Assembly (NCBI RefSeq): GCF_958450345.1
Contig: NC_088781.1
Coordinates: 43,821,357 to 43,885,356 of the forward strand
Direction: 5' to 3'
Source: Calliphora vicina
Taxonomy: Eukaryota; Arthropoda; Insecta; Diptera; Calliphoridae
Length of the DNA stretch: 64,000 bases
Shown one piece after another: positions 24,200 through 36,180 of this stretch. Below the pieces are notes generated by a model. That model searched no databases. It had not been told where the DNA came from and saw only the letters and a program-made list of their open reading frames with translations. A program made the translations under genes and the position numbers. Every line of letters starts with the position of its first letter. The stretch's first letter is position 1.

Positions 24200-25100
24200 G
24201 GAAAGATTGAAGAAATAGCTATCTAAAGTATTTGGGACACATAGGTAATAAGTTACATGGATGTGAAAAAAACACCTGTTTGGCCAAAATGTAAAATTTT
24301 GACCCCCTCTACTCAGAGAGTTCTCGACCGATCTTGTTGAAAAAATGTTTCTGAATTACTATCCAATAGAACCTTGGTGCAAATTTCATACCGATTTTAA
24401 AAGTTGGTTCACTTGACACGAAATCCCCCATATATAGATTTGTATTGTATTTCATTTGATGCCAACACTTTAAAGATATTTATGAACGTTAAAGTAATTT
24501 TCGGAAGTGGCTCTTATATGCCTAATTATGGACCAATCGTCACATAATTTGGTGGCATGAATTGCGTATATATGAAACTTATTTGTGTACAATTTTAATT
24601 GGACCGATCAGTACTAATGTCCGTAACTTCAACAAATAGATATCCATGGTGTAAAATAGCCAGCAGATAAATTTACTTAAAAGGTAACTTGACATTAATT
24701 TCAAACCGATATCTATGGGTAAAAAATGCCATATATTTTTACTCCATTAGTAACTAAGAACTGATAGATATCCTTTTGTTGAAATTTCGGGCATAAATGT
24801 GGTAGTGGGAGTTCAGCTTATATAAAACTTATTTGTGTTGAATTTGTTTTGGATAGCTATATAATTAAGATATTTATGGGAGCTCAACTATTTTCAGATG
24901 GGGCAATTGTATGGGAGTTAGGAGAAATAATGCACCGATTCTAACCAAATTCAATAGACGTTGTCCTTGTGGCAAAAGAAAGGTCATGTATAATGTTGCC
25001 GATTTATCTTTGAAATTGTGATCTGTAGTTTGCTTACAAGATTTACAAGAACGGACGGACGGTTGGACATCGCCTAAACGTCTCCGAAAGTGATCCTGTG
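24200..25100 (+). repeat. probable further dispersed repeat, unclassified
   Basis: Sequence directly following R2 that ends with a GAACGGACGGACGGTTGG tract (25050) and CGTCTCCGAAAGTGATCC, the same kind of proto-microsatellite plus core seen in the mini-me-like family. Similar wording (TATGGACCAATC, a GG...TTAGGAGAAAT step) recurs near 39470-39600. There is no coding capacity. Confidence 0.4.
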
Positions 25101-27135
25101 CAGATTGGTGTAGTTGAAGGTGGGTGGGTGTTTTGGTTTGTTACAGGAAGTATTATTTTCTGTGAAATGTTAGGAATTATGCATACTTCCGAAATCATTG
25201 CAGTGGCTGCAGCAGCAACATTAATATATATGAAATATTCAATCTGGTGTAACGAGGAGGAGGATACGTACCTCTATTTCTCTGCCAATGCGTTGACTTT
25301 TATTCCTTTAAGGATTCTTGAAGAATTAAGGGCGTTAAATTCACTGAAGATGGTGAAATAAATAATATTGGAAAAGCTATCATCAGCAGTGCATTGGACA
25401 ATATTTTTTTTAGTGGTCCTCCTCTAATCTAACAGACAATTCAGACAGATTACAGTGAACTTTCTGAGAGCTTCCAAAATTTAATTATTGGACCAATTTT
25501 GCTGTTCTGTTTAAAAAGTTGTATTAATAAGTTGAGTATAAAGGCTGACTCCAATTTTTAAAATTTTTTTAAGATATCACTTGTAAATGAATTTCCAAAC
25601 TTTACGGTTTGGGAAGGATTGAATATATTCATTTATGTTAATATTTTGCCGATCTAGATGCACATAGATGTAGGAACAATTCCAAACAATTCTCAAATTT
25701 TATATATTTTGGAGCAGTCTAATGTTCACCACCACCACTAAGGAAAACACCCACTCACGCTTTTAATAAAAGTAGTGAGTGCGATTTTGAGGTGGTGGTA
25801 GAGGTGGAGTAGTTGGTAGTAGTGCTGGTGAATTTCTCTTTATTACAGTTTGATTTTTTGCTCATGTTTTGTTTTTGTTTCAAACACACCTTCAACTTTA
25901 ACTTTTACTAATAATTTCCTTTGGCGAGTAAATATATGTTTTAAATATGAGTGTGTGTGTGTGCGTGTGAGTAAGTAAATTTGAGCAAATAAACAATAAA
26001 ATTTAACGGGGTTTTCGCTCCTTCTTTTTTTTTGTTGGATTTCATTAAAATTCTATGGGAGTCTAAAAGGACCTTTTGAAGTCACAAAACAATAAAGAAA
26101 TACAAACACAATGTGGTATGGAGGCACAAATGTTTATGGATTTTACAACAATAACTAACTAATATTATTATTACAATACGTAATATGTATTATGTTGTTG
26201 TATTGACTGCTGTATACATTTTATTTTATGTTGGGGCTGGTTGTGTTGGCTGTTTGTTTGTTTGTTTATTTGTTTGATGGTCTGTTTTAGTCTGGTCTGG
26301 GACTTTAGAAATGACTGCCTGCCTTTTGACGCCGACACCATCAAAACTTCCACCACTAAATTGGTGTTGGCTAAATGGTGTTGTTATACTTGTTGGCTTT
26401 GTTGTTGCTATAATGGTGTAGTTGGTAATCGATGTATTTGTACCCTTTTTACTTTTGTTGACCATGTTAATTTTCTTGTTCTTTTTGATGTTTTATGGTT
26501 GTTGTTCTGTTCTGTTTTGTTCGCTTGTTGGTTGTTTTTGTAGTTGTTGTTTTTTGGCTGTTTGGTTGTCATGTCGTTTGTTCGTTCATTTTTGAATTGA
26601 GCTCCCGCTGCTGTTGTCCAACATGAGGGCCATAACACAACGACGACAGTTGTTGAAATTAAATGCTCACATGTGGGTTTTTTTCTCCTTCTTTTCCGTC
26701 CATCTTTTTCGATTCAGCTCTGTGTTTTCAAACCGAGTTTATTCGATCGCTTGTTTGTTTGTTGTTTCTGCTGTTTTGTAAAACATTCGATTTATAAGTT
26801 TATTGTTGTCAGTGTCTGTCTGTCCTTTTTATTCATTTCGTTTTGTGTTCTTTTATTTTTTTTTTATTTTTTTGTTATCAAAGTGATGTTCCTTTCCTCT
26901 GCATGTGATACCAAAAAGGAGGGCATAATTAAAAGTTGTTTTGAGATATTTCAATATCGAAGATTTCAACAATTGTAGAAAAGAGTTGTAACCTCTGTTA
27001 ACATAATAAGGCTCAATAACTTATGCATGAAGTGGAAATAAATATGTAAATTCTAAACGGATAGTCCGAGTTGACTTTTAGTTTTGAATTTGGATTTTAA
27101 GGATCAATGGAAGGCAAAGTCTCAAGGCCCTAAAG
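25101..27135. other. non-coding DNA with GTTT/GTTG-rich stretches
   Basis: The region 26225-26880 is dominated by GTTT, GTTG and TTTG runs (pure GTTT units near 26252-26270), with CA/GT tracts near 25950. Frames open here on both strands are low-complexity. No domain recognised. Confidence 0.55.
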
Positions 27136-27266
27136 TAAAGTACCTCTGCTGAAGCACACCGATTGCTCACCAAAGCTTATGGTGAATGTGTTGCATTGGT
27201 TTCAATGTGCGAGAGATGGTTTGTGCGGTTTAGAAGTGGTGATTTTGACACGGAAGACAAAGATCG
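27136..27266 (+). pseudogene. mariner relic M3, N-terminal part
   Basis: Encodes the mariner N-terminal helix-turn-helix region: AEAHRLLTKAYGEC, then CERWFVRFRSGDFDTEDKD (about 27205-27263). The frame stays open into the adjoining LINE sequence, giving a fortuitous chimeric frame from 27163 to 27567. The rest of the same mariner resumes at 28615. Confidence 0.85.
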
Positions 27267-28614
27267 GACAGAGCAAAATACTTGGGTGTTATTCTTGATG
27301 GTAAACTATCGTGGAAACCTAATACCCAAGCAACGACAAGATCATAGGTATGCATTGGGATATTATACCCCAGTATGTAAAAATGTTATTCGACACGGTC
27401 AGCCAGGAGTCTCTATATGGTGGAAGTCACTAGACAAAGGCACAATTTGTATGCTATTCCAGAAGGTTTTATGGAGAATGGCAATTCTGATTACAGGAGC
27501 CCAACGAACGACTGCAACAAAGTCGCTCTTTGCTATATTAAACTGGATCCCTGTGCATTTCAGTTAATCCTTCTTGCTAAATGTGATTGTTGCATATCCA
27601 GGCCCATCCTATCGAGGAACTTCGGTTTCTCAATTCCGTACAACACGGAATTAATGGATGGACCTTTACAGGACTCAAAGAGAGCTGAAATATCAGCTAT
27701 TAAAAGGGCGGCTACTGGCAAAGTTATAGCAAGATATCAGGCAGGGATATTCGTAAATATACTGATAGTCAAGCCCCAATAAAATCTCTGACAGGTGAGT
27801 ACACAACAACGAACTTGGTGAAGGAATGCCGGGAATTCTTAAAAAGAATGGCGACACATTCAACAGTCGTACTCATGTGGGTACGTGGACACGGAGATAT
27901 TACGAGCAACTGTGTTGCTGATGTTTTGGTGAAAAAGGGCGCCATGATTCTTGACGGAGACATAGACTTCCTATGCGGGTTTCGGTAATTGCAAGCTACA
28001 AATTAGTAACTTTGTGAACCCATCTGTACGATAAACAGATTGGTATGGCCTCGACTAAACCGAGAGCCTGACACGCTTACAATTAAGCAATGTAGTGGCG
28101 GTGATAACCGGACACTGCATATTTGGCAACCATTCGATGAGACTTTGCATGCCCTATAACGACTTCTGTAGAAGTTGTCAAAATTAAGAGGAGGATGAGA
28201 CTATTTTCCATTTTCTTTGCCATTGTCCGGTATTAGGAGATCTACACATCAAGTTTCTGGGACATCGTTCCTTAAATAGTCTTTCTGAGCTTTTAGACAT
28301 GGAGCCAGATTGCATTAATGAATTTATTAGGAATAGCAACTGGATAATGAAGCCAGACACGGTCATCTCCACGGAGTGACCTAATATCCGTCAATTGACT
28401 GGTGCTTAATATTCTCCTTTATTCTCTTCTTCTGACCTGCTTCCTCATTACATCTTCTACTCCCTCATTCTATCTGACTTTCCCCTTCTCGTTTCATCTC
28501 TATCTGGTCTTCTTTATTTCTATATTCAAGTAACACAAAGGGACCTACTGTTCGGACCCAAGTGAGCTGCTCTCTTTGCTGTCTCTACCATGCACCTGCC
28601 TGTTCACCTATCCT
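27267..28614 (+). pseudogene. 5'-truncated RNase H LINE (copy L2) inserted in mariner M3
   Basis: The same LINE family as 17937-19025 but with more of the 5' side. It has the RT C-terminal region (NTWVLFLMV matching YLGVILD, and WWKSLDKGTI...ITGAQRTTATKSL around 27415-27530), and the RNase H acidic block AEISAIKRA (27686-27710). YTDSQ follows at 27758-27772 in a shifted frame, then a WVRGHGD.. block (27876-27900) and a Cys/His cluster (FCRSC..., 28160-28230). The 3' tail ends CCTGTTCACCTATCCTA. It has several frameshifts and is not functional. It lies between two parts of one mariner copy. About 30 bp of mariner (the AGPRKKFED-like linker) is missing at the junction, so the insertion probably deleted a little target sequence. 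Confidence 0.85.
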
Positions 28615-29440
28615 AAGAATTGGAGGCATTAATCCATGAAGATTTTTGTGAAACTCAACAAGAGCTTGCAAAATAATTGGGAGCTACTCCATCAGCAATT
28701 TCAAAACGTTTGTGAGCAGCAAGATTCATTCAAATGAAGGGTAATTGGGTACTATATGAATTGAAGATGAGAGACCTTGAAAGACGATTTTGTATGTTTG
28801 AAATGCAGCTTCAAGGCTATAAAGGAAATCATTTTTGCACAGAATCATCACTTTCGATGAAAAATGGATCCATTACGATAACCCGAAGTGTAAGATATCG
28901 AATGTGAAGCCCGGCCAACCAGCCGAATCGACAGAAAATCCAAAAATCCATGGAGCTAAGGTAATGCTCTGTATTTGGTGGGAGCAAAATGGTACATCTA
29001 TTATGAGCTGCTGAAAACTGACCAGACCATCACAGGGAACCTGTACCGAACGCAACTGATTCGTTTGAAGCGAGCATTGGCCGAATAACGCTCAGCATAT
29101 GCGGCCAGACCTGAAACCGTAATATTCCAGCATGACAACCCTAGGCCACATGTTGCAATACCTGTTGAAAACTATTTAGACAGAAGTGGTTGGGAAGTTT
29201 TCCTTCACCCGCCTTATAGTACAGACCATGCCTCGTACAACTACTATTTGTTTGGATCGATACAGAACGCTCGCTCTAGGATACTTTTCACTTTGAAACA
29301 GAGTATCCGATATTGGCTTGATTCGTTCTTGGACTCAAAAGATCAGCAGTTCTTTTGGATCGGAATCCATATGTTGCCAGAAAGATGGGAAAAGGTCATA
29401 GCTAACCATGGTCAATACTTTGAATAAATTTATATCTTTA
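28615..29440 (+). pseudogene. mariner relic M3, remainder
   Basis: Continuation of the mariner transposase: EALIHEDF (28620), a second HTH part with QQELAK, the first catalytic FDEKW block (28855-28869, Asp present), PGQPAES (28910-28935) and RLKRALAE (29065). The second catalytic HDN is present (29131-29139). The third block reads YNYYLF, with Asp changed to Asn. There are 34 residues between the second and third catalytic positions, hence DD34D. GIHMLPERWEKVIA and the YFE terminus follow (29365-29427). In-frame stops are scattered through the copy. Confidence 0.87.
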
Positions 29441-31785
29441 GTGACTTAAAGACCTGTACCGAACAACTGAAGCAGACAGAGATTAGCCGCAAAAAAATTT
29501 TCATCTTAAGTCGACTTGAAAATAGAGGCTGTCTGAAGTATAAGTTCCTTTAAACTTCAATAAATTTCTGAAATTACGCTATCAATATTATTATTTCACT
29601 GATTTAAAGCCGACGCCAAGGTGAAATTAGTTTGCCACAGGTCTCTGATTTGCTTTATCATCAATCATGAGCAGATTGATGAAACAGTTCTAAACAATTT
29701 AACAAATTTCCGTATTTAAAAGCCATTATAGCTCTGCAACTAAAATTGTTCTTGTGTTATTTTCAAAACGACTTTTCACACCTTCCTCTCATATGTCATC
29801 ATCTCGGAGACTGTGCTAGCGATTTGTTTTCTCTTGTACAATTTTGTAGCCCGTTAGCGTGTGTTTGTGTTCAAAGGGTTTCTGTTGTTTTGGTTGTATT
29901 TCGTATTGTTTTTAGCCACTTTAATTGTTGTTGTGTTTCAGTTAATGCTGTTTGTTGTAAGTGGAGTTTGTCTGTGTTACCTTTACTTTTTCTTATTTTT
30001 TTCAAGATATTTCTGTTCCTTTTTTAATGCATTTTTAAAATAACTTTACTTAATTTGTTGCCTTTTGTATTTCATAATGACGGGCATACGTTAGCTTCCT
30101 TTCTGTTAATTTTGACATTATTTTTTTCAGTTTTGGTTCTTTTTTAGTTGCTTTCATAAAAAAAGGGACAAATGCACATTCACATTTTTTGTGGATTAAC
30201 CCAACAACGTAAAATCAAATCAGTCCCCAATACCCAGCAGTGACAGAGAAGATGCTAAGCTGGAGTTCAGTTACAAGTAATGACCTTTACATCTATAGAG
30301 AGCCAGATTTGTCAGGGATACTTACAAGCGTCCTCTCTCTCTCTGGCAAGTTGGACTATTGATGTATCAATCAAGTATGTAAATTATTTGGGACTTCAGA
30401 AAGTTGATTTCAACAGATACCAGCAGTTAAAGTTCTTTGAAAACTACATCATTTGATTTTCATTATAATCCTTAATAAATGTCTGTGTTTCTTGAAATGT
30501 CTCTTAGCTCCGCTTAAGGGTTAACTGTCAGTTACCATTTAAATGTTGTTCCCTTTGCAAACCAAAAAATTTATGGGATTTTAAACATTTGTGTAATGTT
30601 TGCCTGTGTTTTCTTTTTTAGTCAGTTTTTTTTTCTGTTTCACTCTTAAAATTTTTTAATTTCGTTTGGGTCTTGTCAAAATTTCTTGGAAATTGATAAA
30701 GTTAATTAAGTGCCATAGACAACAACGTCGAACAGCGAATGCGTAGGCACATTAATTTATAATGTTTATTTTTTTTCTTTAATTTTTGCCTTTTTTCACA
30801 GCATCAAAAGTAAAAGAAAACAACTGAAGAAATAAAAAATTAAAACAACACAACTCAGCATATTAAATTCAATACAAAATAAAATCAGTTGTATTTTAAT
30901 ACCCTTTCAATCGATGATTATTCGCATATCAGCGTCATGTCATGTCGCTGATATGTCTCGCTCTCTCTCTCAGTCTCTCTCTATCTGTGTTTCATATGCC
31001 TACAGTATTGTATTGGTATATAAAGTCATAAATTTATTAATTTATTCTTTATAAATAATTTATTTGTTTTCATTTGTTTGCTTTCATTAACTATACAAAT
31101 TTTATTAATTTATGTATTTCTTTCTTTTTCATTTTATTGTGCGTGTTTTTTTTCATATGTATGTCGCTTGAATTTCCTTCCCCATATGTATTTAACAAAA
31201 ATTGTCCGTTGCCTTTTGATTAATTCTTTTAAATTCGATCACCGCTGTGTCGTCGTCGTCGTCTCCGAACACCGAACGTAAATTGTTTTTATGGAATAAA
31301 TGACACTGGTTGTTGGCCATTTAAGTGGGTCATAAAAGATCAACTGTTTGATTTGAACGTAAGAAGGAAATTAAACAAATTATTGTGATGATGACAGAGT
31401 GACTCTGGCTTTTTAGCATGAAACAAGGAATTTGATTAAGAAGAGAATGGCGTTGTTTTTTTTATTTTTATTTTTGTTTAAAATAAAAATTAAATCATGC
31501 CTGTCATTTTGCCGGAAGAATTGTGGGCAATTATGGTTAAGCTTAAGTTACAATAGTTAATAATGAAAGTAGAAAATATGTGAAATATAAGGAATGTTAA
31601 TATGCTTTAATAAAAACATTTTCAGCAGCTTAATTTTCAGAGAATATATTTCAGAAATTTAATAAAAATTCTCAAATACATTAAATAAAAAAAATCCAAA
31701 AAATCTAGATTTGACCTTTGACCCCAAATTGTAATGTATTGCTCTTTTTTTCTATTCAAAATGGCAAAATAAAAACGAATTTTGA
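29441..31785. other. non-coding DNA with CT/GT simple repeats
   Basis: No gene recognised. It includes CT repeats (30338-30352 and 30958-30982) and T-rich low-complexity DNA. Open frames at 29746-30043 are T/G-rich and hydrophobic by composition, not by homology. Confidence 0.5.
30359..30412 (+). mobile_element. mini-me-like repeat fragment
   Basis: TTGATGTATCAATCAAGTATG...TTATTTGGG.CTTCAGAAAG and TTGATTTCAACAGA match the part of R1/R2 just before the (GTCY)n tract (compare 22915-22975). Only about 50 bp is present. Confidence 0.6.
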
Positions 31786-32570
31786 AATTTATTATCAGCA
31801 ATCCCGCAATTCCCAAAAAATTGTTGAAAGATCCCAAAAATGGAAATTTTTAGTTTTTTGACTATAATATTCATACCAGGGTCGGAGTTATTGGAACTCT
31901 TTACAAAATAATTAAATGAATATTGGACCATCTAAAATCGGTTACTATATTTTGATATCGAATATGAGATTTGAGAATTTTTGCCCTAAAATTTAATTTT
32001 ACATAAAAAATAGATGTTTTTTTGGGGACCAGGTCTATTGGTCCCTTGGTAACAAAAATTTAAATTTTTTTTTCATTTAAAATATTTTATGAAAACCTAG
32101 CTTTCAGAAAGTATAAATTCCTTATACAGCCTCTTAGACATTTTTTGTGATAACTTAAAAAGAAAAACAGTTCTTTTTTCCCTAAAAATTAAAAAAAAAA
32201 TTTTTAACTTCAAATGCATATAACTTTGGACTTAGTCATTATTTTTAAACAGTTCTTTTTCTATTTGACACATACATATGTTGTTAGTCCAATGAAGGAA
32301 AACTGGAGAAAATCGGAAAATATTTGAATACGCTCTTATCAAAAAACTGGAGTAGGTTGGATAAAAATATTGAAAATTTAATTTTCAAATGCGAATATAT
32401 CCTAAGCTATAAGAGGTAATTGATAGCTACGATTAGAGCTAGAGCTCGATGAAAACATTTTATATGTGTAATTTTTTTCAAATCGGAACACAAACGAAGA
32501 AATAGGATCGTTTTAAAAATGTAACATACCCGAGGTGTCCTACTTTGAGGGCTCTTGGTCCAGCCCCTGG
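31786..32570 (-). mobile_element. piggyBac-type non-autonomous element relic, copy 2
   Basis: An inverted, diverged copy of the interior of the element at 42832-44012. Shared blocks, read in opposite orientation, include ATAACTTTGGACTTAGTC, TTGACACATACATATG, TTGTTAGTCCAATGAAG, GGAGTAGGTTGG, GGGGACCAGGTC and TTTACAAAATAATTA. Near 32515-32550 the subterminal AACATACCC.AGGT block is still visible. TTAA-flanked ends were not found here. Confidence 0.6.
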
Positions 32571-32903
32571 TGGACCCATGAGGTACACATTCAGAACTTA
32601 AACTCGACAGCACTTCTTCTTTGCGCATGTGAAATTTCATTCAAACCAATCTATCCATTTTGAAGTTACAGATTTATTTCCTTCTTTTTTTTCTATACCA
32701 CTATGTGTCGCTTACGATAAAATTCGTTTACTGTAAAATGTAAACATTGACTTACGATAAAATCTTACCCCCCATAATTTTTAAGTTATTAACAATTTTG
32801 ATATTCTGAGAACGCTAAAAAATCAGTCGGTCCATAAAATTTTAATTTTTGCAATAAAAAAAAATTTAGAAAATGTCGCTTACGATAATTTGGCGCTAAG
32901 GGC
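32571..32903. other. unassigned AT-rich DNA
   Basis: It contains a short direct repeat, GTGTCGCTTACGATAA, at about 32705 and 32874. Nothing else recognised. Confidence 0.4.
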
Positions 32904-33548
32904 TCGATATATTCTGGATCCTTAAAGATAGCGGAGTCGATTAAGCCATGTCCGTCTGTCTGTTGAAATCAACATTCCGAAGCCCCAAATCACTTACATA
33001 CACTATTCATACATCAATATCTCTGGAATTCTTCCGGCTCGGTTGCTATTTAAAATCGAGAAAATCGGTCCACAAATGGCTGAGATATAAGGAAAATACC
33101 AGGAGAACCTCGATTTTTGACCTATATCTGGATTACTAAGTCATTAATATAAACAATTCGATATGTAATGATAGATATTTCAAAGACCTTTGCAACGACG
33201 TGTATAAGACCATAGTAAGTTGGAAATACAATGGGTTAAAATCGGAAAAAAATATTTTTTAACCCGAATTTTTTTTCACCAAAAAATTTTTTTTCGTTAA
33301 ATTTTAACAAAAAAATTAAAAAAACAAAAAAAAAAATTTTATTTTAAAAAAAAAATTTTAATTTTAAAAAAAAAAAATTTAATTTAAAAAAAACATTTCG
33401 AAAAAAAAATTTAACAAAAAATTAAAAAACAACTTTGGAAAAAAAAAATGTTGTTTACCTAAAAAAATTTAAAATTTTTAGTTTGAAGTATAATTTGGTG
33501 AAGAGTATATAAGATTCGGCACAGCCGAATATAGCTCTCTAACTTGTT
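32904..33548 (-). mobile_element. mini-me-like dispersed repeat R3
   Basis: The reverse orientation of R1. From left to right: ATATATTCTGGATCC core, GCGGAGTCGATTAAGCCATG, GTCCGTCTGTCTG tract, GAAATCAAC, an A-rich body, then AAGATTCGGCACAGCCGAAT hairpin and TATAGCTCTCTAACTTG. The outer end beyond the (TA)n tract is missing. Confidence 0.7.
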
Positions 33549-33850
33549 TATTCTCACTTAGTTATTGAACATTATGGACAAAGATTGCACAGGCCAGCGA
33601 AAAAAGTTTGAAGACCAAGAATTGGAGCCATTACTCCATGAAGATTAATGTAAAACTCAACAAGAGATTGCAAGATCTTTGGGAACTCAATCATCTATTT
33701 CAAAACGTTTGCAAGCAGCAGGATTCATCCTGCCGGGAAATTGGGTACCATACAAATTGAAGCTGAGAGACCTTGAAAGGCGATTTTGCATCTCCGAAAT
33801 GATGCTTGATTGAACGTTATAAAAGAAAATAATTTTTGCAGCTAATCATA
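33549..33850 (+). pseudogene. mariner relic M4
   Basis: Starts with TTCTCACTTAGTTATTGAAC, the mariner 5' leader also present before M5 (38062). It then jumps to the CAAAGAT..CAGGCCAG linker and the HTH region (EDQELEPLLHED-like, 33612-33655), then QQEIARS, the AAGFI block and LRDLERRFCIS. It stops after ERYKRK at about 33830. The first HTH and all catalytic blocks are missing. Confidence 0.8.
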
Positions 33851-33855
33851 AGAAG

Positions 33856-34232
33856 GGTAATTTGTTAATCCCGAAAAATCAAGGGATTCTTTTTCACAAA
33901 TCCCGGGATTCGGAAAATCCGATCCCGATAAATCCCGAGATTTTCGGGATTTCGGGATATACCCATCAAAATGACATATAAGATACGCCATCAATTATAA
34001 ATTCCGCATTTTCTAATAGAATATAAAAAAACTTATTTACATTTTATTGTAAAATATCTAAGTATCCAGAAAAATTTAGAAATTAATAGTGGATTTCAAA
34101 AGTTTCAGTTTGTAAGCTGAATATTGATTATTTGGTTGAAGATTAAAAGGGCCCTCCTCGCTTATAAAGGAACTAATTCTAATTAATTTATGTGGATTTC
34201 AGACAACCCAAGATAAAAGGGATCTTTGAATA
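33856..34232. mobile_element. hAT-type terminal fragment and associated sequence
   Basis: 33866-33960 is made of TCCCG/CGGGA repeats (AATCCCGAAAAATC, AATCCCGGGATTC, TTCGGGATTTCGGGA) like the termini of the hAT MITE at 56267-56566. The following CATCAAAATGACATATAAG stretch is matched in inverse orientation at 37990-38050, suggesting a shared interior. Confidence 0.5.
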
Positions 34233-34236
34233 GTAT

Positions 34237-34844
34237 TGCTACGAAATTGTACTTGAATTCAAATATAACGATTTTAACGGCTGATTTAAAAGTAGCCTAA
34301 TGCTTTCAAATAACAGTGCTGTAATAGCAAACTGTAACATATCTGTGGGCATTATTAACATTGAATAAAAGCTTTCAGGTGACCATTGATCGTAAGTTGG
34401 CAACGCTGTTTGTGCGACCCTATATTCGAATTCGAATATTCAGTTAAAGAACATCGTTGAAAGTACACCACAGATGGCGTATGTATTAGAAACCTCTAGG
34501 CAGTTAAAGAGAAATCTAGAGTGCAGATGGCAGTGTTATAAATAGTGGCAGAGGTTGCAGTCGTTAGTCAAGTTTATCAGAGACGCTATTCGAATAAACA
34601 TCAAGCCTTAAAGTGTGCTGTATTTTTCAAGTGAATTCGTGTACATTATAAAGTGTCTGTATTTCCGAGAATTTATAAACGTTTATAAAAAAAAAACATT
34701 GAGTGACTATTTAATTCTGTTGTTGTACATTTTTAAATAAATAAAGAGTTGTTGCAATTTTCAAACCACTAAACGGCTTTTATATGCAATCAAAAGTATT
34801 TAAAGGAAATAAACCAAACGTTTTGAAAAGGTTAAAACGTAACA
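34237..34844 (+). mobile_element. solo LTR of a gypsy-type retrotransposon
   Basis: A 608-bp segment starting TGCTACGAAATTG and ending AAAACGTAACA (TG...CA ends), flanked by GTAT on both sides (34233-34236 and 34845-34848). No internal retroviral-type genes follow, so this is a solo LTR left by recombination. Inside are a TATAAATA box (34537-34544), a plausible start about 25-30 bp downstream, and AATAAATAAAG (about 34736-34746) as a polyadenylation signal: a normal U3-R-U5 order. A 4-bp duplication and these ends fit the gypsy group. A shortened copy lies at 55433-55699. Confidence 0.78.
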
Positions 34845-34848
34845 GTAT

Positions 34849-35369
34849 TTTACGTATACGTAATGCTTTCGTGGTACTTTGCAGATTTCTTTCCTGTAAG
34901 CTGCATTATTCTAGGATTCCACCATGCTTGCTGGAATTTCATAAGTTCCTGCCACTCCATATAGGAAGCATAGGAAGCGACTCTTAACGACCTAGAAAGA
35001 AAACTCACTAAGTCGTTCAGATTCCTTGTAACATCTACTATAACCATTTCCGTAAGTGGTATGGTATTAACAAGTCTACTGGAGTACAGTCTGTACCCCT
35101 AGGATTCATTTGCAAGCATGACTGAGTCATTATTACTTTAATCCACTGCATAATAATGAAAGTTTTTGCAAACTATCTAATTTTTCTGTTTCAAATTAAA
35201 TTTTTTTCTGAGAAAATGTTGTTCCCTAAATTGGCGCATTCCCGATGTAAATTTTTAAGTCGTGGTGTATAAACCTTAGAAATACCTTTGATTTGATATA
35301 GACATTGTGTATGTACAGAATTTTGTATCCAAGATATAACCAAAAATATTTCCAAAATTAGAGTCGTGG
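34849..35369. other. unassigned sequence
   Basis: No motif recognised on either strand. Confidence 0.4.
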
Positions 35370-35632
35370 TTTTTTGTCATTCCGTTTGTAATTTCCACAT
35401 TTTTCATTTGATACCCCATAAAGTATATATATTCTGGATCGTTATAGATAGCGGAAGGAATATAGCAATGTCCGTCTGATTTTTTACCTCGGAACTACAA
35501 TGGGTCAAAATCGGGAAAAATATCTTTTTCCCGAGTTTTTTTTCTCCGACATTTTTTTTCCAAAAAATTTAAGAAATTTTGAAAAAAAAAAAATTATTCA
35601 AAAATATTTAAAATTTTTATTTTAAAGTAAAG
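35370..35632 (-). mobile_element. mini-me-like dispersed repeat R4, truncated
   Basis: TTGTCATTCCGTTTGTAATT (35374 on) then AAAGTATATATATTCTGGATC, GATAGCGGA and ATGTCCGTCTG, followed directly by the A/T-rich body with CTACAATGGGTCAAAATCGG. The segment between the GTCY tract and the body, and the hairpin end, are deleted. Confidence 0.65.
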
Positions 35633-35744
35633 CTGAATTTACCCATGTGTTTCTGAAACATTTTTTGTTCGGAACCTATTTTTTTTATATGTATTGTATT
35701 GTATCTCAAAATTGTGTTAATAAACAAAATTGCCACATATAGAC

Positions 35745-36180
35745 TGATGCCGACCAACAACAGTCCCTACAGACTCCACTACATCCAGAAAAGTGCATTT
35801 TTTGGTGCGGTTTACACGCTGGAACACCTTAAGGTCTTCAAAAATTAAGCCGGAGATCGCGTGATGAATGTTGAATGTAGATCGCACTACGATCAATGAT
35901 TTTTGGTTTGAAAATATGGATGACATGGATAAGGGTTTCAACAGGATGGCGCTACCTCTCGATTATTTCCTGTGGGGCAAAAATTAAGCCGGAGATCGCA
36001 TGATGAATGTTGAATGTAGATCGTTGCCGCACTACGATCAATGATTTTTTGTTTGAAAATATGGATGAGATGGATAAGGGTTTCAACAGGATGGCGCTAC
36101 CTTTCGATTATTTCTGTGGGGCCACGTGAATTCACTGGTTTATGCTGATAACCAAAAACAATTGACGCCTTGGAGGCCAA
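35745..36180 (+). pseudogene. Tc1/mariner-superfamily transposase relic (FQQDGAT lineage), copy T2b
   Basis: A fragment of an insect DDE transposase distinct from the DD34D mariner and from the Tc1 element in this window. The copy at 35979-36122 reads INDFLFENMDEMDKGFQQDGAT, written here in shifted frames, with the catalytic Asp at about 36090. It then passes almost at once to LDYFLWG-like and VYAD sequence (to about 36150). The roughly 35 codons between the two catalytic Asp residues are deleted. An earlier IFWCGLHAG block lies at 35790. The segment starting AAAAATTAAGCCGG is tandemly duplicated (35840-35978 and 35979-36122), both copies having the same internal deletion. Confidence 0.65.

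Noticed and set aside
25098..25361. 87-codon open frame
   Set aside because: No recognisable similarity; it begins inside the tail of a dispersed repeat and runs into unique DNA.
26171..26638. Several overlapping open frames on both strands
   Set aside because: GTTT/GTTG low-complexity DNA keeps many frames open; amino-acid composition only reflects this.
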